From the NCBI GenBank assembly GCA_001874155.1, contig MPDB01000001.1, forward strand, positions 186,001-250,000: a stretch of DNA of 64,000 bases, read 5' to 3'. Position numbers and translations under genes: made by a program. The notes beneath the pieces are model-generated. The model made no database searches. It worked only from the letters and a program-made list of their open reading frames with translations, and had not been told where the DNA came from. Source of the stretch: Vibrio sp. MedPE-SWchi. Its GTDB lineage: Bacteria > Pseudomonadota > Gammaproteobacteria > Enterobacterales > Vibrionaceae. Shown in pieces: positions 9,142-19,548 of this stretch (position 1 is the stretch's first letter; each line of letters begins with the position of its first letter).

Positions 9142-9879
9142 ATGCCGTTTCCTTATACAAACATTGTAATCCTAACTGGAGCAGGAATATCTGCCGAATC
9201 AGGAATTCAAACCTTTAGAGCTCAGGATGGGCTGTGGGAAAATCATAAAATTGAAGATGTTGCGACGCCAGAAGGATTCAGCCGTGATCCGGATTTAGTG
9301 CAAGATTTTTATAATCAACGTCGACGTAAGCTCCAATCAGAAACTATACAGCCAAATGCCGCGCACTTAGCCCTTGGGAAACTCGAATCTGAGCTTAATG
9401 GCAAGGTAACCGTCATTACTCAAAATATAGATAACCTTCATGAAAGAGGCGGTAGCGGTAATATTATTCACATGCACGGTGAGCTTTTGAAGTCTAGATG
9501 CAGTGAGTCAAATCAAGTCATTGAACACGCTGGTGACATTGTAACTGGAGAACTTTGCCACTGCTGTCAAATTCCAGCGCAAATGCGTCCACATATTGTT
9601 TGGTTTGGTGAAATGCCATTAAGAATGGGAGACATCTATTCATCGCTTGAAGAAGCCGATTTATTCATATCTATTGGAACATCTGGGGTTGTTTACCCTG
9701 CCGCTGGATTTGTACACGACGCTAAGATGCATGGCGCGCATACAATAGAAATTAACCTTGAGCCAAGTGCTGTAGAGAGTGAGTTTGAAGAGAAGCGATA
9801 TGGCAAGGCAAGTATAGAGGTACCTCGGTTGGTAGAAGAATTATTGAGTGCCGATATTCAGAATCAACAGCGCGCTTAA
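9142..9879 (+). CDS. cobB: Sirtuin-type NAD-dependent protein deacylase
   Basis: A 245-residue class III sirtuin. The NAD-binding GAGISAESG spans residues 13-21, [12 protein letters not shown] is at 93-104 and the catalytic His is H112 in IHMHGE. Y57 and R60 form the YxxR pair linked to desuccinylase activity, so it may remove acetyl and succinyl groups from lysines using NAD. The zinc region has C120 and the cluster C139, C141, C142, arranged as in E. coli CobB. It acts in the cytoplasm, with acetyl-CoA synthetase a classic target of the family. It appears to be a single-gene unit with its own promoter. Confidence 0.93.
   Translation: MPFPYTNIVILTGAGISAESGIQTFRAQDGLWENHKIEDVATPEGFSRDPDLVQDFYNQRRRKLQSETIQPNAAHLALGKLESELNGKVTVITQNIDNLHERGGSGNIIHMHGELLKSRCSESNQVIEHAGDIVTGELCHCCQIPAQMRPHIVWFGEMPLRMGDIYSSLEEADLFISIGTSGVVYPAAGFVHDAKMHGAHTIEINLEPSAVESEFEEKRYGKASIEVPRLVEELLSADIQNQQRA
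9533..9545. other. Candidate matS site inside cobB
   Basis: GTGACATTGTAAC matches the MatP consensus at 12 of 13 positions, with the same C-to-A change at position 11 as the site upstream of matP. Confidence 0.4.
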
Positions 9880-9918
9880 CGTTCATAGCTATCGAACAAG
9901 TCATGGTGATAAAGGCTC

Positions 9919-10704
9919 TCAATCTTCCTTATTGATTTGGGAGCTTTTCATTTTATACATGGCTAAATCTGTACGTCGGATAGCATCATCGAGGTCTTCT
10001 TTTCTTGTTGATTCGACACCGTAGCTGTATTTAACAGGCCCATCGGATAAATCTCGTTCTAAAGCATCCAATAGTTGTTGTGCGCGACCAGCAACCGTCG
10101 CGACAATAAATTCATCACCACCTAGTCTAAATCCAAGTTCATTTTTATCCATGGCATCAACAAGTGATTGAGCGAATCGTTTTAGAATTAAATCCCCAGC
10201 CGCGTGTCCCTCCGTATCGTTAATTTCTTTTAACCCATCTAAGTCAAAATAGATTAAATCAAATTCAGAAAAAGGAATATCTTTAAGCTTTTTGCGATTG
10301 TATAACCCGGTTAGCTCATCACGCATTGAAAGCTCTTTCGCCTTGCGCTTCAGTTCCGTCAGTCCAATCGCTATCATTACGTAAGCAAGTTGCTGCAGTC
10401 CGTCTTCTATAAAGGAATCAACAAATTCGTACTGATCACTGAGATCATCCAGAACTTTTATTTCAGTAACGATGTCATAAAATTTGGTCGAGATGAGTAA
10501 CCAAACACCGTACTTCAGCTTGGAATTAGATTGTATCGTTGAATTGGAAATGAAGTAGATATAAAGAACAATGGCTAAGGTATTGGTTTCAAATACAAAG
10601 TCAAAATGTGAGTCAATCGGAGAGCCTTGAGCGACGTAATACAAAAGAAAGGACAATAGATACACAATGGTCGCAAAAACGATCACTCTTGAAATGTCTC
10701 TCAA
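9919..10704 (-). CDS. Membrane-bound GGDEF protein (probable diguanylate cyclase)
   Basis: This 261-residue protein has about four N-terminal membrane segments (residues 1-115), a short linker and a C-terminal GGDEF domain starting at RDELTGLYNRKKL. The signature RLGGDEF is intact, so it can be expected to make cyclic di-GMP. The inhibitory RxxD site is absent: the matching place reads DKNE. The start is a TTG with AAAGGA upstream. The membrane part is an unclassified sensor region. It ends 40 bp from the sirtuin gene in convergent orientation. Confidence 0.88.
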   Translation of the reverse strand: MRDISRVIVFATIVYLLSFLLYYVAQGSPIDSHFDFVFETNTLAIVLYIYFISNSTIQSNSKLKYGVWLLISTKFYDIVTEIKVLDDLSDQYEFVDSFIEDGLQQLAYVMIAIGLTELKRKAKELSMRDELTGLYNRKKLKDIPFSEFDLIYFDLDGLKEINDTEGHAAGDLILKRFAQSLVDAMDKNELGFRLGGDEFIVATVAGRAQQLLDALERDLSDGPVKYSYGVESTRKEDLDDAIRRTDLAMYKMKSSQINKED

Positions 10705-10752
10705 ACTGTATTCCTTTGGCTAATGTCTCCTTTGTTAAGTGTAGCCACTAAT

Positions 10753-10778
10753 AAAAAAAGCGGCTAACGCCGCTTTAA
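10753..10778 (-). terminator. Terminator after potD
   Basis: The stem AAAGCGGC / GCCGCTTT with loop GTTA (minus-strand reading) is followed on the minus strand by seven T. It lies 12 bp beyond the potD stop. Confidence 0.88.
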
Positions 10779-10789
10779 ATAAATCTCTT

Positions 10790-11827
10790 TTAGTTTCCGA
10801 CTTTTAAACGCTGGAAGTAGTCTTCGTACAACACACTTGCTTCTCCAACTTCATCTTGCCACACGCCGCTGTCCATCACTTCCTGAGGAGGGAAGATATT
10901 CGGGTCATTAGCAAACTCCTCTGGTAATAGAGGGTATGCGGCTTTAACGGGAGTAGGGTAGCCAATCTCTAGTGCGACCTTAGCTGCGTTTTCTGGGCGT
11001 AACAAAAAGTCGATCATCTTGTGCGCTGCCTCTATATTTTTTGCACCAGCCGGAATTGCCAAGCTGTCCATCCAAAAAATAGACCCAGACTCAGGCCAGA
11101 CGATATCAATTGAAGCACCTTCTTGTCGGGCCATGTAAGCCGAGCCATTCCAAAGCATACCTAACGAGACTTCACCCGCGAGATAAGGGTTAGCTGGAAA
11201 GTCAGAATTAAAAACTAATACATTTGGCATTAGCTTTCTAAGCTCCTGATACGCTTCTTCAATTTCTTTAGGGTCGGTTGTGTTTGGCGAGTAACCTAGC
11301 TTTGTAAGCGCAATGTGGAAGACTTCTCTCGAGTCGTCCATTAGCATAAGTTGACCTTCCCACTTGCTGTCCCAAAAATCGCTCCAACTACCTAGTGATG
11401 AGCTATCAAGCATGTCTGTATTTACACCAATCCCCGTTGCTCCCCAAATATAAGGAATAGAGAAGGCATTGTTCGGATCGAATGGTTTATCGAGATAATT
11501 TGGGTCAAGGCCTGCGAAATTGGACAGTTTGCTTTTGTCGATTTCTTGAAGCATGTTTTCTTTGTGCATCTTCGAAACAAAATACGTTGAAGGAACAACA
11601 AGGTCATATCCTGAACCCTGGGTTTTCAATTTCGCATACATACTTTCATTGGACTCATAGGTTGAATAAATCACCTTAATCCCGGTTTCTTTCGTAAAGC
11701 TTTCTAGCACTTCATTTGGAATATATTCCGACCAATTATAAAAATACAATTCTTTGTCTTCCGCTTGAGCTGGGAGAGAGAGCAAAGTGGCTGAGAATAA
11801 AGCTGCTATACCTATTTTACGTTTCAT
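10790..11827 (-). CDS. potD: Spermidine/putrescine ABC transporter, periplasmic binding protein
   Basis: A 345-residue periplasmic binding protein with signal peptide MKRKIGIAALFSATLLSLPAQA and the PotD/PotF hallmark LYFYNWSEYIPNEVLESFTKETGIKV broken only at usual variable sites. It captures polyamines and delivers them to PotBC. It is separated from potC by 178 bp, more than the spacing elsewhere in the operon, so it may have an extra promoter for higher expression. That gap holds a pair of similar ATGCAATGAAT / GCATCATTCAAT blocks but no gene. Confidence 0.95.
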   Translation of the reverse strand: MKRKIGIAALFSATLLSLPAQAEDKELYFYNWSEYIPNEVLESFTKETGIKVIYSTYESNESMYAKLKTQGSGYDLVVPSTYFVSKMHKENMLQEIDKSKLSNFAGLDPNYLDKPFDPNNAFSIPYIWGATGIGVNTDMLDSSSLGSWSDFWDSKWEGQLMLMDDSREVFHIALTKLGYSPNTTDPKEIEEAYQELRKLMPNVLVFNSDFPANPYLAGEVSLGMLWNGSAYMARQEGASIDIVWPESGSIFWMDSLAIPAGAKNIEAAHKMIDFLLRPENAAKVALEIGYPTPVKAAYPLLPEEFANDPNIFPPQEVMDSGVWQDEVGEASVLYEDYFQRLKVGN

Positions 11828-12005
11828 GATATTTCCATTCTATGTAACAAAACTAAACTTACATCTTTACTGAGCAAAGATGAGGTAAGTTTAGGAATAA
11901 AATTCAATTTTTCAAATATATAACGAAGAATAACCAATAAAAATAGTAATGCAATGAATCATCTAAATTTGACACATTGCATCATTCAATCATAGGCGAA
12001 CTCTA

Positions 12006-12779
12006 CTAGCGAGTTAACTTGTCTTTGCCGATGAAGTGAGACAGCAAAACCAAGAAAAGCGAGACAACAAGCATGACAGTGGCAAGGGCATTCACTTCTG
12101 GCGAAATACCGACTTTAACCATTGAGTATATCTTTAACGGCAATATCTCGTAGCTTGGACCAGTCACAAATGAACTGATAATGACGTCGTCCAATGAAAG
12201 GGTAAAGCTCAGTAACCAGCCCGCGGCAATCGCGGGTTTAGCAATGGGGACAATAATCTTCATTAGTATTGTCCACTCACTTGCCCCCAAATCCTTGGCA
12301 GCCTCAAGCATTTTTACGTCAAACCCTTTTAGGCGGCTATATACGGTGACCACCACGAACGGCAAACAAAAGGTAATATGCGCAATGAACAGCGTAACAA
12401 AGCCGAGTTGAACACCCATCGCTAAAAAGAGGGCCAAAAATGAAATCGCCATCACTATGTCTGGCGACATCATCACAATGAACAGCATGCCGTTGACTGC
12501 AGTTTTACCTTTAAACTGGTATCGAAATAGAGCAATAGCCGTTAACCCACCAATAAGGGTCGCAGCAGTGGCAGAGAATAAAGCGACGTTTAGAGAGTGC
12601 CATGCTGCTTGCATCAGGCTGTCATTATTCACTAATGCTTGGTACCACTTCGTCGTAAAGCCTCCCCATTTCATGCCAAATTTATTGCTATTGAATGAGT
12701 TTACAATCAGAACAATGATGGGTAGATACAGGAATAAATACACTAAGCTCATAAAGCTGAATTTTGAGAATCTGCCCAT
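12006..12779 (-). CDS. potC: Spermidine/putrescine ABC transporter permease PotC
   Basis: A 257-residue inner-membrane permease with six predicted segments and the binding-protein-dependent permease motif around [20 protein letters not shown]. It forms the transport channel with PotB. Its start codon overlaps the stop of potB by one base, which suggests translational coupling. Length matches E. coli PotC (264 aa). Confidence 0.95.
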   Translation of the reverse strand: MGRFSKFSFMSLVYLFLYLPIIVLIVNSFNSNKFGMKWGGFTTKWYQALVNNDSLMQAAWHSLNVALFSATAATLIGGLTAIALFRYQFKGKTAVNGMLFIVMMSPDIVMAISFLALFLAMGVQLGFVTLFIAHITFCLPFVVVTVYSRLKGFDVKMLEAAKDLGASEWTILMKIIVPIAKPAIAAGWLLSFTLSLDDVIISSFVTGPSYEILPLKIYSMVKVGISPEVNALATVMLVVSLFLVLLSHFIGKDKLTR

Positions 12780-13636
12780 TAACTTAGCTCCGAACTGCGG
12801 TTGAAGAGTTTACCCGTTTTGTAGTAGATATAGAGAAGCATCGCCATCGCCCCAGTTAAAGCAATACTGGTCGCCGCACCAAACGGCCAATCTCTAGCGT
12901 TTAACACCTGACTTTTGATTACATTACCAATCAGTAGATTTTTAGCGCCACCGAGTAAATCAGCCACATAAAACATTCCCAATGCTGGCAATAAAACTAA
13001 TAGGCAACCACCAATGATACCCGGCATGGTGAGAGGCAACGTTATCCGAACAAATGTTTGTAACTTGTTGGCTCCAAGATCTTTGGCGGCCTCGATAAAC
13101 GAGTTATCAAGCTTTTCGATGGTAGAGTAGAGCGGCAAGATCATGAACGGAAGTAAGACATACACTAAGCCAATCATTACCGCCGTTTCGGTATACATAA
13201 GCCTTAAGGGCTTGTCGATGATATCAAGCGCCAATAGCCCTTTATTCAACACACCTTGCGTACCCAATACTATTTTTAGGCCATAAGTGCGTATTAACGA
13301 ATTGGTCCAAAATGGAACAATAACAAGGAACAACATGATTGGCCTCAGGTGAACGGGCATCTTAGTAATGATGTAAGCAAAGGGATAACCAATAACCAGG
13401 CAAATAAACGTTGCTATCGTTGCCATGTAAAAAGAGTGCCAAAGAACCTTTAAGTACAGTGGATCAATGAGACGCTCGTAATTGCTTAGCGTGAAGGTAA
13501 AGTCGATAAGGTTGGCTTCATCACGGGTTAAAAAGCTCGTGGCGATGATCATGATATTAGGCACGAGCACGAACAACGTTAACCAAGAAACGATAAGCGT
13601 GATGACGGTATTTCTGAAATTAAACAGTTTGCGCAT
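12779..13636 (-). CDS. potB: Spermidine/putrescine ABC transporter permease PotB
   Basis: A 285-residue inner-membrane permease with six predicted segments and the EAA-loop motif [20 protein letters not shown] that contacts the ATPase. It pairs with PotC. The gene overlaps the end of potA by 17 bp, and its ATG is at 13634-13636. Order potA-potB-potC-potD is the same as in E. coli. Confidence 0.95.
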   Translation of the reverse strand: MRKLFNFRNTVITLIVSWLTLFVLVPNIMIIATSFLTRDEANLIDFTFTLSNYERLIDPLYLKVLWHSFYMATIATFICLVIGYPFAYIITKMPVHLRPIMLFLVIVPFWTNSLIRTYGLKIVLGTQGVLNKGLLALDIIDKPLRLMYTETAVMIGLVYVLLPFMILPLYSTIEKLDNSFIEAAKDLGANKLQTFVRITLPLTMPGIIGGCLLVLLPALGMFYVADLLGGAKNLLIGNVIKSQVLNARDWPFGAATSIALTGAMAMLLYIYYKTGKLFNRSSELS

Positions 13637-14735
13637 CGGTCAGTACCACTTCCCAAGTTTCAATCCACGAAATAGCCACTTTTTGTCCAAGCGAATGATC
13701 GACATCAGGATCGTCTTCATTGAAGAACTCGCTGGTCATGACTCGCATACCAGAAGGCAACTCTATGACGGAGTCGAGTGTCATTCCCTTGTATGTTCGA
13801 TCAATCACATGACCAACAATCCCTGAATTCTCAGCATCTTTCAGTTCTTTAACTCGAAGGTCTTCCGGTCTTAATAGAACACTGAGTAGGTCGCCTGGAT
13901 TAACGGCTTTTGCGTAGTGAACGATGGATGATGAACCTTCAATGTCAACGGCTATACGTTCATCGTCGATACGAGACGTGACCAATGCTTTGAAAATGTT
14001 TATTTCTCCAATAAACTCGGCAACAAATAGATTTTTAGGCTCTTCGTAAATTTGACGCGGAGTACCATCTTGCTCAATCACACCGTCTTTCATCACGACA
14101 ATTCGATCCGACATCGAAAGCGCTTCTTCTTGATCGTGTGTGACAAAAATGAAAGTGATACCCAGTTGGCGTTGGAGCTGTTTTAACTCAATTTGCATCT
14201 GTTTGCGTAACTTATAATCGAGCGCTGATAAAGACTCATCAAGTAATAAAACCTTAGGCTTATTGACTACCGCACGAGCGATGGCTACACGCTGTTGTTG
14301 ACCGCCTGACATCTGATGAGGCTTTTTATTGATATGGTCTTGAAGTCGAACCATTTTCAACGCTTCTTCAACCCTAAGTTTCACTTCATTATTAGGCACT
14401 TTCTGCATGCGTAGCCCGAACGCTACGTTCTCAAAGATCGTCATATGAGGAAATAGAGCGTAACTCTGAAAGACTGTATTAACGGGTCTTTGTTCTGCGG
14501 GCACGTTCGTAATGTCAACGTCGTCTAACATCACGGTGCCAATGTCTGATTGCTCGAACCCAGCAAGAAGGCGTAACACGGTGGTTTTGCCACAACCTGA
14601 AGGCCCCAAGATGGTAAGGAACTCACCGTGGTGTACATCAAGAGAGAGGTTGTTAATAACCCTATTTCCATCGAAGCTTTTGCTAATGGAAGATAATCGA
14701 ATGACGGGTTTGTTGTGATGAAGTTTCGTGTTCAA
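13620..14735 (-). CDS. potA: Spermidine/putrescine ABC transporter ATPase
   Basis: A 371-residue ATPase with Walker [10 protein letters not shown]-loop [10 protein letters not shown], signature [14 protein letters not shown], Walker B LLLDES and switch His in FVTHDQEE, followed by a TOBE-type regulatory domain (RPEDLRV). The residue after the Walker B Glu is Ser (DESLSALD) where Pro is common. The start is a TTG with GAGGGG about 11 bases upstream; no ATG lies nearby in frame. It energises polyamine uptake from the cytoplasmic side and is the first gene of the operon. Confidence 0.93.
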   Translation of the reverse strand: MNTKLHHNKPVIRLSSISKSFDGNRVINNLSLDVHHGEFLTILGPSGCGKTTVLRLLAGFEQSDIGTVMLDDVDITNVPAEQRPVNTVFQSYALFPHMTIFENVAFGLRMQKVPNNEVKLRVEEALKMVRLQDHINKKPHQMSGGQQQRVAIARAVVNKPKVLLLDESLSALDYKLRKQMQIELKQLQRQLGITFIFVTHDQEEALSMSDRIVVMKDGVIEQDGTPRQIYEEPKNLFVAEFIGEINIFKALVTSRIDDERIAVDIEGSSSIVHYAKAVNPGDLLSVLLRPEDLRVKELKDAENSGIVGHVIDRTYKGMTLDSVIELPSGMRVMTSEFFNEDDPDVDHSLGQKVAISWIETWEVVLTDAQTV

Positions 14736-15040
14736 GGTTTGGTTATCCCCTCAATGATAAACAAGATGCTCATATTCGAGTGTAATACAAGATAGATTTA
14801 TGGGCGGATGATAATCATCAATCCTGTGAATTTAAAGTATTTTTGTGCTCAAACTCAATGATATGGACTGACTATCTTCGCGATGGAATCAGTGAGCCTG
14901 CAATAGCGAGTATAATTGAACAGTAATCACACGAATATGTAAGAAATTTAGGATAAACAGCAGATCAGATTTTCGTATAAATGCCATTTAAGTATAATGC
15001 GACTAATTTTCATCAAATAGCGATTGAGTAATCTCTCATT

Positions 15041-15871
15041 GTGACGGACTCCAGAATGAATAACGATATAGAAAAAGACTTCAACCTAGGTGGCAGTGTT
15101 GAGAAAGCACTGTCAGGCGATTATGAATTAAAGGTAGGTGAAGTTTTAAAAGAAGCGGGCAGTTTGACGCTCAAACACTTTCTTTCATTCTCGCCAGCAG
15201 TGATGATTTTACTTATCGCGCAACTGGCCATTTTTTACATCGCTCTCAAGCTTCAACTTGGCGACCCATCGATCATCTTAGATATTTTTAACAACCCCGA
15301 CAGCTTTAACGAGTCTATGGTTCAAGCGATATTCGTTGCGAACTTTAGCTATGAAGTGGTTAGCGCTCCGATTTACGCAGGGCTATGCCTTATGGCAATG
15401 AGCCACGCTGCTGGATTAAACACAAAACTGCGTCATATCGGTAAAGGACTTCAGTTTACGGTTCCAGTAATAATCACGACACTGGCAAGTTTAATACTTC
15501 AAGGGGTGGCGGGTGCATTTCTTCCGTTAGTCTCTCTCTATTTGTCACTCGCATTTAGCAATTGCATCCTGCTTGTCTGCGAAAAGCGAGTCTCGCCGTT
15601 TCAAGCACTTTGGCTATCTTTACGAGGCGTAAACAAAAAGATATTTTCTATCGCGACCATCTATCTCATTATTACGATGCTGTTTGTCGCTGCCGCTGTT
15701 TTCTACGGTATCGGTCTTATTTTTGTTCTTCCTTTCTTTTTCCACGTAAAAGGAATCATCTACCGCAATATGTTTGGTATTCGACTGAAAGTCGTCGCTT
15801 CTGATCGCCCTGATGACGATACACCAAGTAGCGATGACCACGACAAAGACTCAAAGGTGTTCAATGCGTAA
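15041..15871 (+). CDS. Inner-membrane protein of unknown function
   Basis: A 276-residue protein with about six hydrophobic segments (FSPAVMILLIAQLAIFYIAL, YAGLCLMAMSHAAG, FTVPVIITTLASLILQGVAG, IATIYLIITMLFVAAAVFYGIG and others) and an acidic, hydrophilic tail (DRPDDDTPSSDDHDKDSK). I do not recognise a named family. The start could be GTG 15041 or ATG 15056; neither has a strong ribosome site. A TATAAT at 14993-14998 may be its -10 box. It overlaps the next gene by 8 bp, so the two are translationally linked. The 306-bp gap upstream to potA contains no gene. Confidence 0.75.
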   Translation: MTDSRMNNDIEKDFNLGGSVEKALSGDYELKVGEVLKEAGSLTLKHFLSFSPAVMILLIAQLAIFYIALKLQLGDPSIILDIFNNPDSFNESMVQAIFVANFSYEVVSAPIYAGLCLMAMSHAAGLNTKLRHIGKGLQFTVPVIITTLASLILQGVAGAFLPLVSLYLSLAFSNCILLVCEKRVSPFQALWLSLRGVNKKIFSIATIYLIITMLFVAAAVFYGIGLIFVLPFFFHVKGIIYRNMFGIRLKVVASDRPDDDTPSSDDHDKDSKVFNA

Positions 15872-16694
15872 GAAGCTCATACTGATTGCTGCTCCAATCG
15901 TTTTTATATCAAGCACTTTAGTCTGGTATAGCAACGATTTAGACTCGAATAAAGAAGAGACAGTCGTAGAAACAGCCCAAGACGCGCAGCGCCTTATCCA
16001 AGTTACTGGCAACAAAATAAGTGACGCGCCCAACTTCTCAGCTATTGAAAACGTTCAAGAGAAAAAGACCGCTTTTTTTGAATATTTGAAACCAGGCGTG
16101 GCTCGTGAAAACGAGCGTATAGTGAAAGAAAGGGGGCGTTTAGAGCAAATTAAATCACGATTTAGCATTAATGAACTTACCTCTGAAGATCATGCTTACG
16201 CAGAGAGGTTGTCTGGTCTTTACCATATTGAATTAAGCTCTGAAGGAATTAATGAGCGTTGGATTGAATCAATGCTTCGCCGAGTGGATGTGCTGCCAGA
16301 AGCATTAGTACTGACTCAAGCAGCAAAAGAGTCTGGGTGGGGTACTTCACGCTTTGCGACTGAGGCAAACAACTACTTTGGGCAATGGTGCTATAGTGCC
16401 GGCTGTGGTGTTGTTCCGCAGCACAGAAAAGAAGGGATGACACACGAAGTCGCGAAATTTCGGTCTGTTCAAGAGTCCATACATCGCTATTTCATGAATG
16501 TGAATCGAAATAGAGCCTACCAAGAGCTTAGAGAGATTCGATATGACCTTCACATTAATAACCAAGATCTCCTTAACAGTGAAGCCGCAATAGAACTTGC
16601 TAATGGGTTAATACGCTACTCAGAACGCGGACAGCCTTATGTTGATGAGATTCAAGGTATGATTCGTTTCAACCAGCCATTCTGGTCTAAATAA
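15864..16694 (+). CDS. Bax-like glucosaminidase-domain protein
   Basis: A 276-residue protein with an N-terminal membrane/signal segment (KKLILIAAPIVFISSTLVWY), a coiled-coil-prone middle and a C-terminal domain LPEALVLTQAAKESGWGTSR ... NYFGQWCY of the mannosyl-glycoprotein endo-beta-N-acetylglucosaminidase (Bax/FlgJ-like) family. The Glu in KESGWG is the expected catalytic acid, acting on peptidoglycan glycan strands in the periplasm. The start is the ATG in ATGCGTAA, which overlaps the stop of the upstream gene. The actual substrate is inferred from the fold. Confidence 0.88.
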   Translation: MRKKLILIAAPIVFISSTLVWYSNDLDSNKEETVVETAQDAQRLIQVTGNKISDAPNFSAIENVQEKKTAFFEYLKPGVARENERIVKERGRLEQIKSRFSINELTSEDHAYAERLSGLYHIELSSEGINERWIESMLRRVDVLPEALVLTQAAKESGWGTSRFATEANNYFGQWCYSAGCGVVPQHRKEGMTHEVAKFRSVQESIHRYFMNVNRNRAYQELREIRYDLHINNQDLLNSEAAIELANGLIRYSERGQPYVDEIQGMIRFNQPFWSK

Positions 16695-16704
16695 AAGAAG
16701 TATT

Positions 16705-17361
16705 ATGAAAAGACTTTCCTCAGCTTTACTGGCGGCGTCCGTCCTGTTTTCTGCCTTACCAGCGTCTGCTCAAGAGTATCGATTTACTTATTCTAAGCTT
16801 TACACTCAGATGAAAAATAACGCCAACGAAGGGCATGACGACGTCAAGGTTTCGTTCTTTTTTATCAATAAAGAAACACGCCAACTTTGCAACATTGAAA
16901 AGGCGTGGATGGAAAAAGAAGAGCATTATGAAGAGCTAACGATAGCGCCCAACAATGAGCTTTTAGTACCACTCGACAGCAATTTACGCAGTGCCAATCC
17001 ACTTGTTTTCATTCATACCCAAAATGACATTCAATGTGATTTCTCAATGGTCGTCATGACGAAGGAACCATTGAATGGAAAGATAAGTGTTGAAGAACTT
17101 AGCCAATACCCGCCACAAATGAAAAGTCTGCTCGACGACCTCGGCGGTATGTTTTCCAAGTGGTTCTCACCTGAAGTTGAAGGGTTAACGTTAGAATTTG
17201 CGAACAACTACAGTGGCTCAATCACGCGCTCCAATGGTGAAAGCATAGCAATCGAGAACGGCGTTGCTACCGTCGTCATTGACGAGCTTTCAAAAGATGA
17301 ATACGTTACGCTGCCTGTAGAGACGGTTCGAGTTTTACCGTTCATTCCCAACGCTCAATAA
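16705..17361 (+). CDS. DUF2987 secreted protein
   Basis: A 218-residue protein with signal peptide MKRLSSALLAASVLFSALPASA cut before QEYRF. The mature part begins YRFTYSKLYTQMKNN, typical of the DUF2987 family of Vibrio and Shewanella, whose function is unknown. Two cysteines (LCNIEK and IQCDFS) could form a disulfide. It lies 10 bp after the Bax-like gene and ends at a terminator, so it closes a three-gene envelope operon. Confidence 0.85.
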   Translation: MKRLSSALLAASVLFSALPASAQEYRFTYSKLYTQMKNNANEGHDDVKVSFFFINKETRQLCNIEKAWMEKEEHYEELTIAPNNELLVPLDSNLRSANPLVFIHTQNDIQCDFSMVVMTKEPLNGKISVEELSQYPPQMKSLLDDLGGMFSKWFSPEVEGLTLEFANNYSGSITRSNGESIAIENGVATVVIDELSKDEYVTLPVETVRVLPFIPNAQ

Positions 17362-17374
17362 TCACCTCGCAATA

Positions 17375-17399
17375 AAAAAGCCGCTATATGCGGCTTTTT
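17375..17399. terminator. Bidirectional terminator between DUF2987 gene and ttcA
   Basis: The stem AAAAAGCCGC / GCGGCTTTTT with loop TATAT has A-runs and T-runs on both sides and sits between convergent genes, so it can serve both strands. Confidence 0.9.
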
Positions 17400-17413
17400 C
17401 AACTCTATAACGC

Positions 17414-18346
17414 TTAAAGGTTTGTCACGTTCAATGCAAGACTAGGATCAAACTCCGTTACTGAATCTTCATCTATATTTGATACAGCAGGCATCTCCTG
17501 TTTATCAAACCCAATATCGCCTCCATCGATAATCCCAGAATCACGATTAATGGACTTAAAGTCAAAGAGTTCATTATCTACAAGGTGGCTTGGAACGACA
17601 TTCTGCATCGCAGTAAACATTGTTTCGATACGACCAGGGAACTGTTTATCCCATGTATTCAGCATTTGCTTAATGTTCTGGCGCTGCAAGTTAGGTTGTG
17701 ACCCACATAAATTACAAGGAATAATAGGGTAGTCACATTGATTCGAGTACTTGATGATGTCTTTCTCGCGGCAATAGGCGAGTGGGCGAATAACGACATG
17801 TTCACCATTATCTGACACCAATTTAGGTGGCATTGATTTTAATTTTCCGCCGTGGAACATGTTTAAAAACAATGTTTCGATGATGTCGTCTCTATGGTGG
17901 CCTAAGGCTATTTTTGTCGCACCGAGCTCTTTGGCTGTTTTATACAGAATACCTCGACGCAAACGTGAACAAAGAGAGCAGGTCGTTTTACCTTCAGGGA
18001 TCTTGTCCTGAACGATCGAGTAAGTGTCTTCCTCAACAATTTTGTACTCTACACCGAGGTTTTCTAGGTACTCAGGAAGAATATGACTTGGAAAACCAGG
18101 CTGTTTTTGATCTAAGTTAACAGCAATCAAATCGAACTTTACAGGGGCACTTTTCTGCAAACCCATCAATATATCAAGCATAGTAAAGCTGTCTTTACCA
18201 CCTGACAGACAAACCATAATTCGATCACCGTCTTCAATCATGTTGAAGTCTGCAATTGCTTGTCCTGTATTTCGACGAATACGCTTAGCTAATTTATTGA
18301 AGCCATAGTGTTGAGCTTTAGTTTGCTCTTGGGTCTGCTCAGTCAT
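17414..18346 (-). CDS. ttcA: tRNA 2-thiocytidine(32) synthetase
   Basis: A 310-residue PP-loop ATPase that adds sulfur to cytidine 32 of some tRNAs. The PP-loop SGGKDS lies near residue 48, and the [4Fe-4S]-binding CxxC pairs are CSLCSR and CNLCGS. Length and the block [22 protein letters not shown] match E. coli TtcA. The enzyme is oxygen sensitive through its cluster. Its place upstream of uspE and fnr is conserved in V. cholerae. Confidence 0.95.
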   Translation of the reverse strand: MTEQTQEQTKAQHYGFNKLAKRIRRNTGQAIADFNMIEDGDRIMVCLSGGKDSFTMLDILMGLQKSAPVKFDLIAVNLDQKQPGFPSHILPEYLENLGVEYKIVEEDTYSIVQDKIPEGKTTCSLCSRLRRGILYKTAKELGATKIALGHHRDDIIETLFLNMFHGGKLKSMPPKLVSDNGEHVVIRPLAYCREKDIIKYSNQCDYPIIPCNLCGSQPNLQRQNIKQMLNTWDKQFPGRIETMFTAMQNVVPSHLVDNELFDFKSINRDSGIIDGGDIGFDKQEMPAVSNIDEDSVTEFDPSLALNVTNL

Positions 18347-18432
18347 CTGCTGTTAAATCTCTAAACCAAAATGAAGTGCGTATGATACGGATATCTCTTC
18401 TAGATGCTAGTCATTATGGAAGTTTAGAGACT

Positions 18433-18480
18433 AAAAAACCCTTTGAGTTTTATCTTTATATTGATAAACCAACAAAGGGC
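18433..18480 (-). terminator. Terminator of uspE
   Basis: On the minus strand CCCTTTG pairs with CAAAGGG, with an inner stem GTTTATC / GATAAAAC, and the structure is followed by six T. The long two-tier stem lies just beyond the uspE stop. Confidence 0.8.
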
Positions 18481-18509
18481 TATTCAAACAGTTTATTAGC
18501 GTCGCTAGG

Positions 18510-19457
18510 TTAAACCGCGGTTTGAGGATCTAACGGGCTAACATAGCCATGAGGCTTAAGCGCAAGAACATCACAATTTATTTTATCAATGACATGCTCA
18601 GCGGTATTGCCAATGAACACGGCTGACAAACCTGTTCTCCCTGTCGTTCCTAATATAACCATCGCAGCGTCCACGCGAGCAGCAACCTCAGGAATGACAT
18701 CTTCAGGTAAACCTTGTTCAACTATGGTCTGCTCTTCATCAAAGCCGTGTTTCTGGCGTAACGCTTTCATGGAGGTGAGGTGATGACCCCGCACTGCATC
18801 CGTGTATGTCGTTGGGTCAAACTCAGGAAGCTCGATCGTAATGTTTGCGGGCGTGACCGGATACGCATTCACTAAAAAGGACTTGGCGTCGAGTCGCTCA
18901 GCTAGATTTTTCAATTGATTAACCATACGGTCATTAAGATCAATATGCGTATCACTTTCTGAACCAACATGAACGGACGCAACGATGTTCGCGTCTTGTG
19001 GCCACGACTCATTCTTCACAAGCAGAACAGGGCATGGAGACTTTCTCAGCAAATGCCAATCAGTAGGAGTAAAGATGACTGACTCTAGAACATCATGAGT
19101 ACGTGTCCCTTTAATAAGGATGTCATGAGACCCGGCAAACACTTCGGCAATAATGGCTTCGTATGGGCGGTTATGCCAAACAACCTGAATATCGAATTCT
19201 ATACCGTCAAGCAAATAGGTGGAGGCTACTTTCTTCATCCACTGCTCGCGTTGATGAATAACTCCTTTTCTCATCGCATCACGCTCGTCCATTGAGAGCA
19301 TAGAAGTCATGTCATAGGAGAAATCATAAATAGATAGGAAGAACGTCACACGACTTGGAGATTTACTTTTAGAGGCGAGCTGCATCGCTCTAGCTAACGC
19401 TGGTTGTTGATCATTATTGATATCAGCAACCACTAATATCTTGTTATAAATACTCAT
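18510..19457 (-). CDS. uspE: Tandem universal stress protein UspE
   Basis: A 315-residue cytoplasmic protein with two Usp domains. The first starts IYNKILVVADINND; the second ends with the nucleotide-loop pattern VILGTTGRTGLSAVFIGNTAEHVI. E. coli UspE (YdaA) lies next to fnr and affects motility, adhesion and stress survival. I use ATG 19455-19457, with AAGGTG 7 bases upstream, instead of the GTG two codons earlier. A 130-bp gap separates it from fnr. Confidence 0.93.
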   Translation of the reverse strand: MSIYNKILVVADINNDQQPALARAMQLASKSKSPSRVTFFLSIYDFSYDMTSMLSMDERDAMRKGVIHQREQWMKKVASTYLLDGIEFDIQVVWHNRPYEAIIAEVFAGSHDILIKGTRTHDVLESVIFTPTDWHLLRKSPCPVLLVKNESWPQDANIVASVHVGSESDTHIDLNDRMVNQLKNLAERLDAKSFLVNAYPVTPANITIELPEFDPTTYTDAVRGHHLTSMKALRQKHGFDEEQTIVEQGLPEDVIPEVAARVDAAMVILGTTGRTGLSAVFIGNTAEHVIDKINCDVLALKPHGYVSPLDPQTAV

Positions 19458-19548
19458 ACACACACCTTAAATGATTAGGGCTATATACCTAATGTAGCTT
19501 AGATGGGTGAACAAGTGAGAGAAAAAGAAGGGGAAAGATATAGGAAGT

